From NCBI GenBank assembly GCA_947167215.1, contig CAMVHE010000015.1, positions 1 to 51,409 of the forward strand: 51,409 bases of DNA. Reading direction: 5' to 3'. Made by a program: the position numbers and the translations under genes. Positions 34,167 through 42,346 of this stretch are shown here, piece by piece; the stretch's first letter is position 1, and every line of letters begins with the position of its first letter. The stretch comes from an uncultured Clostridia bacterium. Its GTDB lineage: Bacteria > Bacillota > Clostridia > Christensenellales > Aristaeellaceae. Under the pieces are notes generated by a model. That model had not been told where the DNA came from. It saw nothing but the letters and a program-made list of their open reading frames with translations, and made no database searches.

Positions 34167-35699
34167 ATGCAGAAAAGGCAGATCTGGAATCCTTATCTTC
34201 CATCCAGTGAGTATATTCCCGATGGGGAACCGCATGTATTCGGGAACCGTATCTATCTGTTTGGAAGCCATGACCGCTTTGACGGAGCCGGTTATTGTCT
34301 CAATGATTATGTGGCCTATTCAGCACCATTAACGGATCTCAGCGACTGGCGGTATGAAGGGGTAATCTTCCGAAAGGATCAGGATCCAGTCAATCAGAAT
34401 CTTCCGGAGAATCCTCCACCGCAGCGTATTTCCCATGGTATTCTGCCCAAAAAGCCAGAAGATCTGAATCCGCCCGGGATTCATGCTATGTGGGCGCCGG
34501 ATGTGGTCTGCGGACCGGATGGACGTTATTATCTTTACTATTGTCTTGATTTTCTGCCGGAAATCGGGGTGGCAGTATGCGATACTCCTGGCGGTGCATA
34601 TTCGTATCTGGGCAGAGTACGGCATGCAGACGGAACAGCGCTGGGGAGCAGGGAAGGGGATCTTGTTCAGTTTGATCCCGGTGTTTTTGTTGATGAAGAC
34701 GGGATGATTTACCTTTACTCCGGAAATGCTCCGATGCGTCCGGAACAGGAAAACGGCATGAGACATTCCCAGGTAATGCGGCTTGCCCCGGACATGCTTA
34801 CCCTGCTGGAAGAACCGAAGCTTCTTCTGCCAAGCGTTATGGAAAGTGCAGGAACGGGATTCGAAGGACATGAGTTTTTTGAGGCTAGTTCCATCCGGAA
34901 AATCGGGGACGTGTATTATCTGGTCTATTCTTCTGTACAGAGCCATGAGCTCTGTTATGCTACCAGCAAGTCCCCGGATAAGGATTTTGTCTATGGCGGT
35001 ACACTGGTGGATATCGGAGATGTTTTCCTTCATGGCAGAAAGGCAGAAAATGCACTGAATGCACTTGGCAATACCCATGGAGGCATTGAACAGGTGGGAG
35101 ATCAGTGGTATGTGTTTTACCATCGTCAGACAAATCGGACAAACTTCAGCAGACAGGGATGTGCCGAGCGGATTGTGATTGCGGAAGACGGCAGCATTGC
35201 GCAGGTGGAAGTGACATCCTGCGGGCTCAATGACGGTCCTCTGAGAGGAGAAGGAACCTATCCTGCAAACATGTGCTGTCATCTGACAGGAAAGAAGGGA
35301 GCTATACTGTCCCTTCCTTCACAGATGAAGATGGATTATCCTTACCTGACGCAGGATGAGGAAGATCTGGAACCGGGGGACACTCGCATGCAACGGGATC
35401 GGGAGGACCCTGTGCAGTATGTCACGAATCTCCAGAATGGGGATATGGTGGGATACAAGTATTTTGACTGTGAGGGACTTGGAACCTTTTCCCTGCATCT
35501 GCGGGGAGAAGGGGAGGGAACGGTCGAGATTCGTACTTCCCCTGAAGGTGTGGCCTGTGGCTGCATCCGGGTACAAAAAGCCAATACATGGCAGGATTTT
35601 TCAGGTACAGTGAATGTCCATGATGGGATGCAGGCAATCTATCTGCTTTTCCATACAACAGGCACGCTGGACCTGAAGTCTCTGACCTTGGGAAAATAG
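34167..35699 (+). CDS. Glycoside hydrolase family 43 protein
   Basis: 510 residues, no signal peptide, so cytoplasmic. Five-bladed propeller domain (about 1-330) and a C-terminal beta-sandwich (about 370-510) resembling a carbohydrate-binding module. Seen: catalytic base Asp19 in YIPDGEPHVF, MWAPDVVC (109-115), pKa-modulating Asp170 in FDPGVFVDEDG and probable acid Glu239 in FFEASSI. This matches beta-xylosidase/arabinofuranosidase-type GH43. Start ATG has GAAGGAGGAG upstream. 30 bases after the SGNH partner gene, hence probably one operon, an odd mix of surface acylation and intracellular glycan cleavage. Confidence 0.88.
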   Translation: MQKRQIWNPYLPSSEYIPDGEPHVFGNRIYLFGSHDRFDGAGYCLNDYVAYSAPLTDLSDWRYEGVIFRKDQDPVNQNLPENPPPQRISHGILPKKPEDLNPPGIHAMWAPDVVCGPDGRYYLYYCLDFLPEIGVAVCDTPGGAYSYLGRVRHADGTALGSREGDLVQFDPGVFVDEDGMIYLYSGNAPMRPEQENGMRHSQVMRLAPDMLTLLEEPKLLLPSVMESAGTGFEGHEFFEASSIRKIGDVYYLVYSSVQSHELCYATSKSPDKDFVYGGTLVDIGDVFLHGRKAENALNALGNTHGGIEQVGDQWYVFYHRQTNRTNFSRQGCAERIVIAEDGSIAQVEVTSCGLNDGPLRGEGTYPANMCCHLTGKKGAILSLPSQMKMDYPYLTQDEEDLEPGDTRMQRDREDPVQYVTNLQNGDMVGYKYFDCEGLGTFSLHLRGEGEGTVEIRTSPEGVACGCIRVQKANTWQDFSGTVNVHDGMQAIYLLFHTTGTLDLKSLTLGK

Positions 35700-35712
35700 A
35701 AAGGAAACCAAA

Positions 35713-37137
35713 ATGAATAAGCTCTTTAGACTGAAGGAAAACGGGACCAGCTTGCAGACAGAGGTGATTGCGGGACTTACAACATTCATGACAATGGCCT
35801 ATATTATTGCACTGAACCCCAATCTGCTGACCGGCTTCGGTGCAGAAGGCAAGGAACTCTGGAATGGTGTATTTCTGGCAACCTGTATTGCGTCTGCCAT
35901 AGGAACACTGTGTATGGGCATTTTAGCCAATAAGCCTTTTGTTATGGCTCCGGGAATGGGCCTTAACAGTTTCTTTGCTGTGGTGGTCGCCAATATTGCT
36001 GCAATGACAGGAATGACTTATCTTCAGTCTTTCCGGTCTGCACTGGTGATCATCCTTGTGGAAGGCATCGTCTTCATTGTTCTTTCACTTTTTAATGTGA
36101 GGGAAAAAATTGTGGAGGCGATTCCCCTGGGAATCCGTCTGGGGATTGGACCTTCCATCGGCCTCATGCTTATGAATATCGGATTTGGTTCCAATGTAGG
36201 AGTTTATTCTGAAAATGGCGGCCCGTTCTACGCGATGCGGGATTTCTTTGGAGCTCTCACAGCGTCGTACGGCAAAACCCAGATGGGTTCCGGATATGCA
36301 GTCATGGTGCTGACTGTTGTGACGATGTTTGTGGGTCTGTTCGTTATCGTGGCGCTTGACCATCGGAAGGTCAAGGGGTCCGTGCTCTATGGCATGCTCA
36401 CCGCTTCCATTATCTATTGGATCGGAGAAGCCGTCTTCCTGCACACCAATCCTTTTGAGAGCCTGAAGAATGCTACTTTCCTTCCTCCCTTTTCGGATCT
36501 GGCAGTAACCACCCTCTTCAAGGTTGATTTTGCGGGATTTGCTCAGGTTGGCTGGTTTACACTGATTACGCTGGTTATCACTTTCTGCATTATTGATATG
36601 TTTGATACCATTGGCACGCTGGTGGGAACGGCTTCAAGGGCAAACATGCTGGATGAGAATGGCTCCATGCCCCAAATGAAGGAAGCACTTGTATCGGATG
36701 CTATCGGCACGGTTGCAGGTGCGCTGACTGGCACTTCGACGGTGACAACCTTTGTGGAATCTGCTTCCGGCGTGGAGGCAGGAGGAAGGACCGGCCTGAC
36801 GGCGGTAACCTCTGCGATCCTGTTCCTGCTGTGCATGTTTATTGCACCGATTGCAGCGATTATTCCTGCAGCTGCAACCTCTTCCGCCCTCATTTATGTC
36901 GGAATTCTGATGCTTTCCAATCTCCGTCAAATTGACTTTACGGATCTTTCTCAGATACTGCCGGTGTCAATCATGCTTCTTGCCATGCCAATCTCGGGTT
37001 CCATCGGACATGGTATAGGCCTTGCTCTGATCAGTTATACGGTAATAAAACTGTGCACAGGGAAGGCAAAAGAGGTTTCCGTACTTACTTATATTCTCTC
37101 TGTTATTTTCATAATCAAGTTCTTTGCTGCGGTTTAA
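35713..37137 (+). CDS. NCS2-family purine permease (AzgA/PbuG-like)
   Basis: 474 residues, about twelve to fourteen helices. Imports adenine, guanine or hypoxanthine with H+. Seen: TEVIAGLTTFMTMAYIIALNP (residues ~17-37), the family opening; GMGLNSFFAV near 79; DMFDTIGTLVGTA (residues ~295); and GTSTVTTFVESASGVEAGGRTGLTA (near 337-361), the substrate-binding helix region. Follows GH43 by 13 bases with AAAGGAAAC before the ATG and ends at a strong terminator. No purine riboswitch precedes it, as expected for a downstream operon gene. Confidence 0.93.
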   Translation: MNKLFRLKENGTSLQTEVIAGLTTFMTMAYIIALNPNLLTGFGAEGKELWNGVFLATCIASAIGTLCMGILANKPFVMAPGMGLNSFFAVVVANIAAMTGMTYLQSFRSALVIILVEGIVFIVLSLFNVREKIVEAIPLGIRLGIGPSIGLMLMNIGFGSNVGVYSENGGPFYAMRDFFGALTASYGKTQMGSGYAVMVLTVVTMFVGLFVIVALDHRKVKGSVLYGMLTASIIYWIGEAVFLHTNPFESLKNATFLPPFSDLAVTTLFKVDFAGFAQVGWFTLITLVITFCIIDMFDTIGTLVGTASRANMLDENGSMPQMKEALVSDAIGTVAGALTGTSTVTTFVESASGVEAGGRTGLTAVTSAILFLLCMFIAPIAAIIPAAATSSALIYVGILMLSNLRQIDFTDLSQILPVSIMLLAMPISGSIGHGIGLALISYTVIKLCTGKAKEVSVLTYILSVIFIIKFFAAV

Positions 37138-37140
37138 TGG

Positions 37141-37171
37141 AAAAGCCTGTTCGATGCTGAACAGGCTTTTT
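37141..37171 (+). terminator. Terminator after the purine permease
   Basis: 12-bp stem AAAAGCCTGTTC / GAACAGGCTTTT, 6-base loop, T-run. Confidence 0.92.
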
Positions 37172-37303
37172 GCAAACGTGAGCAGATGCTTTTATGGGAA
37201 ATACGATAGACGGTCTGCAGTCTGCTGTAGCAGTGCAGGCGAATTCAGCTTCGGAAAATCCAGGGTTAGGGATAACGATGAGTGATATTATTGGAGGAGA
37301 TAC

Positions 37304-37996
37304 ATGACAAAGGAGCAACTGTTTGAACTGATGCATGGAAGCATTATTGTGTCCTGCCAGGCTACGCCGGGCGAGCCGCTGTATGATCCTTGCCGGTCGG
37401 TCATGCCCCTGATGGCAAGAGCGGCCAAAGCAGCAGGCGCGAAAGTGATCCGCACGAGTTCGGTACGGGATATTGTAGGTATTAAGGAAGAAACAGGGCT
37501 TCCGGTAATTGGCCTGATTAAAAGGGAATATCCGGGATATGAAGGGCGCATAACCATGACCATGCGAGAGGTGGACGAATGCATGGAAGCGTTCAGTGAC
37601 ATCATTTCCATTGACTGTACGGATACCGTCCGGGGAGATGGTCTGACTGCGCCGGAGTTTCTGAAGCAGGTGAAAGCCAAATATCCCAATAGCATCATTA
37701 TGGCGGACTGTGCTACGCTGGAGGAGGCAAAGGCAGCATTTGCAGGGGGAGCAGATCTGGTTGGAAGTACAATGAACGGATATACTGCTGCAACGGCTGA
37801 CTGCAAAGACGGTCCAAACTTTGAACTGGTGCAGCAGATGGTGGAGGCACTTCCCTGCCCGGTCATTGCGGAGGGAAGAATACATACCCCTGAACAGGCA
37901 CGCAGAATGCTGGATATCGGAGCATGGGCGGTTGTTGTCGGAGGGGCTATCACGAGGCCGTTGGAAATTGCTCAACGCTTTTTTGCTGTGCTTTAA
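37304..37996 (+). CDS. nanE: N-acetylmannosamine-6-phosphate 2-epimerase
   Basis: 230 residues, TIM barrel. Converts ManNAc-6-phosphate to GlcNAc-6-phosphate in sialic acid / amino-sugar use. Seen: SIIVSCQATPGEPL near residue 13, RTSSVRDI near 50, PVIGLIKREYPG (67-78), SIDCTDTVRGDG (97-108), MADCATLEEA (near 125-134), GSTMNGYT (near 150) and VIAEGRIHTPEQA (near 187). All match NanE. GGAGGAGA precedes the ATG. The next gene, a ROK kinase, starts 15 bases on and would supply the phosphorylated substrate. No sialic acid lyase or transporter lies in the window. Confidence 0.95.
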   Translation: MTKEQLFELMHGSIIVSCQATPGEPLYDPCRSVMPLMARAAKAAGAKVIRTSSVRDIVGIKEETGLPVIGLIKREYPGYEGRITMTMREVDECMEAFSDIISIDCTDTVRGDGLTAPEFLKQVKAKYPNSIIMADCATLEEAKAAFAGGADLVGSTMNGYTAATADCKDGPNFELVQQMVEALPCPVIAEGRIHTPEQARRMLDIGAWAVVVGGAITRPLEIAQRFFAVL

Positions 37997-38011
37997 TAGA
38001 GAGGAACTGAA

Positions 38012-38920
38012 ATGATACTGGCGATGGATATAGGTGGAACAGCCGTCAAAATGGGACTGCTACAGGAAGATGGAATCATTCTTGCCCGGAAAGCTGCAAG
38101 CGTCTGTTTTGATCAGTATAAGACGCCGATCCTTACGACGGTCCTGAAAACAGCATCTGATTTTTTGGAAGAACAGAATGCGGAGATTGAGGGAATCGGT
38201 GTTTCAGCAACAGGACAGATAGATGTACGGACCGGAGTAGTTGCAGGCACAAATGGCATGATTCCGAATTATGAGGGATCTGATCTGGCAGGGACATTGT
38301 CTGCGAGGTTCAGGGTTCCGGTGCATGTTCTGAACGATGCGAATGCGGCTGCCCTGGGGGAATGCTTCCTGGGTGCAGGACGTGGAGCCTCGGATGTTCT
38401 TATGATTACCCTTGGTACCGGTGTCGGGGGAGGAATAATTCTTGGAGGCAGGGTGTATGTCGGAGCAAACGGATTTGCAGGAGAAATGGGACATTTTACC
38501 CTGTATCAGGATGGCCTTCCCTGCACCTGCGGAAAACGGGGATGCTTTGAACAATACGCATCTGCCCGCGCGCTGGCAAAGAAAGCCGGCGTGGGAAACG
38601 GAAAGATTGTGTTTGAAAGAATACAGTCCGGGAATGTAAGAATGCGCACGGTTTTCATTGAATGGCTGGAAGATGTATCTGCAGGCATTACAGGGCTCGT
38701 GCATATTTTCAATCCCTCACTGGTTTTGATTGGCGGAGGTATTTCGGAACAGGAGGAGTGGCTGATTGCTCCGCTCCGGAAAATGGTGCTTTCCGGAGTT
38801 ATGCCTAGATTTGCAGAACATCTGCGAATTGAAAAGGCGTCTCTTGGAAACGATGCGGGCATGCTGGGAGCTTTGCGATTCTGGCTTGATCAGGAAAGAG
38901 TAAGAACCAATGATCAATGA
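38012..38920 (+). CDS. ROK-family sugar kinase (probable N-acetylmannosamine kinase)
   Basis: 302 residues. Seen: ATP-binding LAMDIGGTAVKMGL at the N-terminus, the sugar/catalytic region LNDANAAALGE (Asp near 111), TLGTGVGGGII (residues ~131-141), and the ROK zinc motif around CTCGKRGCFEQY (residues ~173-184), followed by FNPSLVLIGGGIS. Length is usual. The name NanK rests on the adjacent nanE; glucokinase-like activity is possible on sequence alone. AGAGAGGAACTGAA precedes the ATG. Confidence 0.85.
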   Translation: MILAMDIGGTAVKMGLLQEDGIILARKAASVCFDQYKTPILTTVLKTASDFLEEQNAEIEGIGVSATGQIDVRTGVVAGTNGMIPNYEGSDLAGTLSARFRVPVHVLNDANAAALGECFLGAGRGASDVLMITLGTGVGGGIILGGRVYVGANGFAGEMGHFTLYQDGLPCTCGKRGCFEQYASARALAKKAGVGNGKIVFERIQSGNVRMRTVFIEWLEDVSAGITGLVHIFNPSLVLIGGGISEQEEWLIAPLRKMVLSGVMPRFAEHLRIEKASLGNDAGMLGALRFWLDQERVRTNDQ

Positions 38921-39308
38921 AGCGGCAAAAGAGCTGCGAATCTAGGAAGATCAGATGCCCCTGAAGAGCAGAAGCTGCATGCAATGGACAATAAAAGCGG
39001 GAAACCGCAGTAGAGGCCGGAAATGCAGCGACCAGAGGACGGGGCAACAGCTCTCAGTTTGTCTCACAGCCGGAAAGTCATGGAAAAGGATCCTCTGAAA
39101 GAAAAAAATGGATAATAACCCCCAAAAGCCGTCTGTGCAAACACTGCACAGACGGCTTTTTTGAGAAATGAAAGAAACGGTCTAACTTTTATATAAGCTT
39201 TGAAGAGCTTCTGAATTTTTTAACCCTGAGAGAAGACACTTTCCTGAATGAAAGGTAAAGCGGAGAGGAAAACAGGAACATTTTTGGTTATTTTAGGAAA
39301 GTAAAGGA
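38921..39308. other. Intergenic region with terminator, no gene
   Basis: About 390 bases. Apart from the strong hairpin at 39124-39162 I see nothing gene-like; 39163-39308 is AT-rich and holds no T-rich terminator for the convergent - strand gene. Confidence 0.4.
39124..39162. terminator. Terminator after the nanE-ROK operon
   Basis: 16-bp perfect stem AAAAGCCGTCTGTGCA / TGCACAGACGGCTTTT with a 5-base loop and T-run; usable in both directions. Confidence 0.93.
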
Positions 39309-40067
39309 TTATTTGAGATATCGGGTTTTACCGGCTTCTTTATGAAGGCGGTCACGGCATGCCTGAGCTTTTTCTTTTTGACCGAGACGATCTGCATCCC
39401 TTGCAAGGGCTTCCAGAATTTCCAGACGCTGAAGCTGATATGGAGCGCGGTCCAGTGCTCTCCCTAATTCGGCCCGGTCTACCGGCAGACCTTCGAGAGT
39501 ATGCAGACGGGCTTCTAACAGCCGGCGAGAAGCAGAAAGGTTCTGACGGAGATTGTCCCGTTTGGTTTCCGAAATGATACTGTCCAGTGCTGAAAGCTCT
39601 CTCCGGGCATCTGCTGCTCTGCCGGATCCGATATAACAAGATATCCGGGAAACAGCACGGGTACCAGCCAAGGCAGGATCATTCGGAGCAGGCTTTTCAA
39701 GCAAGGAAAGAGCCTCATCAAATCTGCCGGCGGCATCATAACCCACAGCGAGATACCCCTCTGCGATCAAACGAAGACGGCTGCCTTCCGGTAAACGGTT
39801 AACTACGGGAAGGTAAGCAGTGATGAATCGCTCAGGATCCAGATATATGTGGAGGATGGAAAGCAGATGCATGTTTTCACGATCAGCAACGATATTCCCT
39901 GCAAGCCGGGAAAGGATGATGCCAAGACCCAGAAGGAGGATACATGCGATAATCGGGATATAAATGGGCTTATCCAGATCATTTACTACCACTGCAACCG
40001 CAAGAATTAGGAAGAGGAAAAGAATGCCAACAGAGATAATGCGGCTTTTCAGAAAACAGCGAATCAT
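39309..40067 (-). CDS. Membrane protein with TPR-like cytoplasmic region, function unknown
   Basis: 252 residues from ATG 40067 (AAAGAGAG upstream). A longer frame begins with TTG over that site and is rejected. Seen: two membrane helices near residues 9-25 and 36-52, then a soluble helical part with repeated units (AEGYLAVGYDAAGRFDEALSLL, SRISCYIGSGRAADARREL) that look like tetratricopeptide repeats, and further helices to the C-terminus ending RDRLHKEAGK. Not recognised beyond that. Monocistronic, divergent from the MBL-CdaR-GntP cluster and sharing its dyad-containing upstream region. Confidence 0.7.
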   Translation of the reverse strand: MIRCFLKSRIISVGILFLFLILAVAVVVNDLDKPIYIPIIACILLLGLGIILSRLAGNIVADRENMHLLSILHIYLDPERFITAYLPVVNRLPEGSRLRLIAEGYLAVGYDAAGRFDEALSLLEKPAPNDPALAGTRAVSRISCYIGSGRAADARRELSALDSIISETKRDNLRQNLSASRRLLEARLHTLEGLPVDRAELGRALDRAPYQLQRLEILEALARDADRLGQKEKAQACRDRLHKEAGKTRYLK

Positions 40068-40177
40068 AGTTAAGCTCTCTTTCAAAAACAAAAATAGGAG
40101 AATGCTTCAGCGAAAAAGAAGGGCGTGAATATGGGCATCATAAATCCCTTTTAAAAGGACTGCAAGATGAAAAACAA

Positions 40178-40236
40178 ATTTTGGTCTCTGTACCAAAATG
40201 TACTGTGACTGATTGTGGAGAATTGGTATAAATACC
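40178..40236. promoter_or_regulatory. Pair of phased inverted-repeat sites between divergent genes
   Basis: Site 1 ATTTTGGT-ctctgt-ACCAAAAT (40178-40199), site 2 ATTGGTATAAATACCGAT (40222-40239). Both have GGT-N6-ACC and their centres (40188.5 and 40230.5) are 42 bp apart, about four helical turns. They lie between the - strand membrane protein and the + strand MBL gene. Confidence 0.55.
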
Positions 40237-40271
40237 GATTAGATTTATGCGAAAATACCGTACTCTTATGA

Positions 40272-40300
40272 TATAATTCATACTAAATGAAACGTTTTTA
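40272..40300 (+). promoter_or_regulatory. Predicted promoter -10 and adjacent cre-like site
   Basis: TATAAT at 40272-40277 (no good -35), then TGAAACGTTTTTA at 40288-40300, sharing its first 11 bases with the site at 28423-28433. Resembles a CcpA/LacI-family site placed just past the transcription start, where it could block transcription. Confidence 0.35.
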
Positions 40301-40351
40301 ATGAGATTGCATAGTAGCTTTATAACATGACGCAAAAAAGAAGGAAAACAA

Positions 40352-41188
40352 ATGTTACGGATCACAGCTCTTATGGATAATAAACCTTCCGAACAGAAAG
40401 CGCTGATTGCTGAACATGGTCTTTCTCTGCTGATTGAAGGAAGAGGACAAAGGGTCCTTTTCGATTGTGGTTCCGGAAGACATATGCGGGATAATGCGGA
40501 AGCTCTGGGACTGAGCCTGAAGGGACTCCATGCAGTTATCCTGAGTCATGCGCATTATGATCATGCAGGTGGATACCGGGGCCTGATCAACGAGGGTCTC
40601 GGAAGCAGTGTGCTCTATACCGGCAAACACTTTTTTGAACCGAAATTTGCACAGGACGGCACCTGTTATACGGATTTGTCTGCTGGATTTGATCAGCAGT
40701 TTCTGGCGGAAAATGGGATTGAACATCGGGAAACAGGAAAGCTCCGCGAGATTGCTCCAGGAATGTGGCTGGTGGGGGACTTTGAGAGGAACTGCTCTTT
40801 TGAAACGATTCCGGAGCGGTTTGTCCGGCTGACAGATGCCGGCTTCATTCCGGATGATTTTCCGGATGAGATCTGCCTGGCAATCGATGTAGGCGGTAGT
40901 CTGGCCGTTTTGGTGGGCTGCTCTCATCCTGGTATTCTCAATATGATTGAGACGGTCCATGAGCGGCTGGCAATGCCAGTCTCGGCGGTTTATGGTGGAA
41001 CGCATCTGGTGGAAGCAGATAATGAACGCATTCTGGAAACGATCAGAGCGCTTCGGAAGATGGGACTTGAGCGTTTCGGATTGTCGCATTGCACAGGAGA
41101 CCGGGCAGAGCAGATCATTGCGGAAGATGAGAACATAGAAAGTTGCCATCTGAGTACGGGCTGCTGTGCTTTCTATAATGATATGTGA
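40352..41188 (+). CDS. MBL-fold metallo-hydrolase
   Basis: 278 residues. Seen: zinc-binding HAHYDH (66-71, HxHxDH pattern), an earlier VLFDCGSG (35-42), and later VGCSHPG (near 190) and YGGTHLVEAD (near 209-218), in the order found in the beta-lactamase-fold subgroup that includes the dihydropterin ribofuranosyl-aminobenzene phosphate synthase-like proteins. Substrate unknown. The stop codon overlaps the region where the CdaR gene begins, so the two are probably co-transcribed. The ATG has AAGAAGGAAAA upstream. Confidence 0.85.
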   Translation: MLRITALMDNKPSEQKALIAEHGLSLLIEGRGQRVLFDCGSGRHMRDNAEALGLSLKGLHAVILSHAHYDHAGGYRGLINEGLGSSVLYTGKHFFEPKFAQDGTCYTDLSAGFDQQFLAENGIEHRETGKLREIAPGMWLVGDFERNCSFETIPERFVRLTDAGFIPDDFPDEICLAIDVGGSLAVLVGCSHPGILNMIETVHERLAMPVSAVYGGTHLVEADNERILETIRALRKMGLERFGLSHCTGDRAEQIIAEDENIESCHLSTGCCAFYNDM

Positions 41189-41199
41189 GTGGGGAAAAG

Positions 41200-42327
41200 A
41201 TGCTGCTTGAAGATCTGGCACGGGAGCTGGTTCCCGTAACATCTGAACTGTTGGGTGGCAGAACCTTGAACGTCATGAATACCAGCGGAATCATCATCGC
41301 CTCCACAGAAAAGGAACGCATCGGCACTTTTCATCGGGGAGCGTTGGAAGCAGTCCAGACCGGGAAAACTGTCAACATCACCAAGGAACAGCTTCCACTT
41401 TACCCAGGCGCAAAAGAGGGATGCAACATGCCGCTGCGTCTGAATGGAGAGATCATCGGAGCAGTTGGCATTTATGGTAATCCCGGAGAAATTGCCCACC
41501 TGGCAAGGCTCTGGGAGGCGTATGCATCGAAAGCATATATGCTGGAGATGATGACGAATCCCCAACTGGAGGAAGCGAAAATCCGAGGACGCATACTGCG
41601 CAATCTGCTCTATCCCAGGGAGGGATCTTATGAAGATGCTCTTTCATGGATGGCAGAACAGAATATTAAGCTGACTCCTACACTGAGGGTGGCAGTAGGC
41701 AGTGATGCAAATGGGCTTCCCCTGGAAAAAAGACGCATTGACGGTATTGTTTCGGCTCTTTCCGGAGTATTCCAGACTTCGAATATGATCTGGGGAATTG
41801 AATCGGACAGAATTATCTTTGTCCTAGGGAATACGGACAGAAGCTGTGGAGAAAAAATTGCTGCAGCCACAGCGGATATTCCGATCAACTTTTCTCTGAG
41901 CGGGGGATGTAGGGAAATAAGCGGCCTTCCTCGTGCTTACCGTATGGCAGGAGTGCTCCGGGATCTTGGCGTAAATGCGCCGACAGATGCAGATGAGCCT
42001 GTTGCCCATACCTCATGCCTGTTGGCAGAAGAAGCAGCCCAGGAGGAGCCTGTACTTTTCAACATGACGGAACAGGCCGCGAAGGTACTTCGTCCCGAAG
42101 AATGGATTCAGCTTCTGGGAACGGCGGAACAGTATTATGCAGACCAGCGCAGTGTAGGACGTGCTGCAACAAGACTTTTCGTGCACAAAAACACGCTGCA
42201 GTACCGCATGAAACGCCTTTATGAAGTATTACAGCTGGATAACGTGCCTGATTTCGAGAGGGAATATATGATTCGGATGCTGATTATCCGGGAAAAACGC
42301 AAACAAGGCTTACGGGCCTTGAAATAA
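41200..42327 (+). CDS. CdaR-family sugar diacid regulator
   Basis: 375 residues from ATG 41200; an in-frame GTG at 41185 overlapping the MBL stop is an alternative. Seen: N-terminal sugar-diacid-recognition domain with LARELVPVTSELLGGRTLN and NTSGIIIASTEKERIGTFH, then a C-terminal PucR-type helix-turn-helix with RAATRLFVHKNTLQYRMKRL (residues ~325-344). Known: CdaR activates glycerate/galactarate/glucarate genes in response to glycerate-type acids. Here it is followed 19 bases on by a GntP permease, so it probably controls uptake of a sugar acid. Confidence 0.92.
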   Translation: MLLEDLARELVPVTSELLGGRTLNVMNTSGIIIASTEKERIGTFHRGALEAVQTGKTVNITKEQLPLYPGAKEGCNMPLRLNGEIIGAVGIYGNPGEIAHLARLWEAYASKAYMLEMMTNPQLEEAKIRGRILRNLLYPREGSYEDALSWMAEQNIKLTPTLRVAVGSDANGLPLEKRRIDGIVSALSGVFQTSNMIWGIESDRIIFVLGNTDRSCGEKIAAATADIPINFSLSGGCREISGLPRAYRMAGVLRDLGVNAPTDADEPVAHTSCLLAEEAAQEEPVLFNMTEQAAKVLRPEEWIQLLGTAEQYYADQRSVGRAATRLFVHKNTLQYRMKRLYEVLQLDNVPDFEREYMIRMLIIREKRKQGLRALK

Positions 42328-42346
42328 AAGAAAGAGGAGTGTTATC

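Noticed and set aside
35700-35712. Purine riboswitch before the NCS2 permease
   Set aside because: Only 13 bases separate it from GH43; no space or motif.
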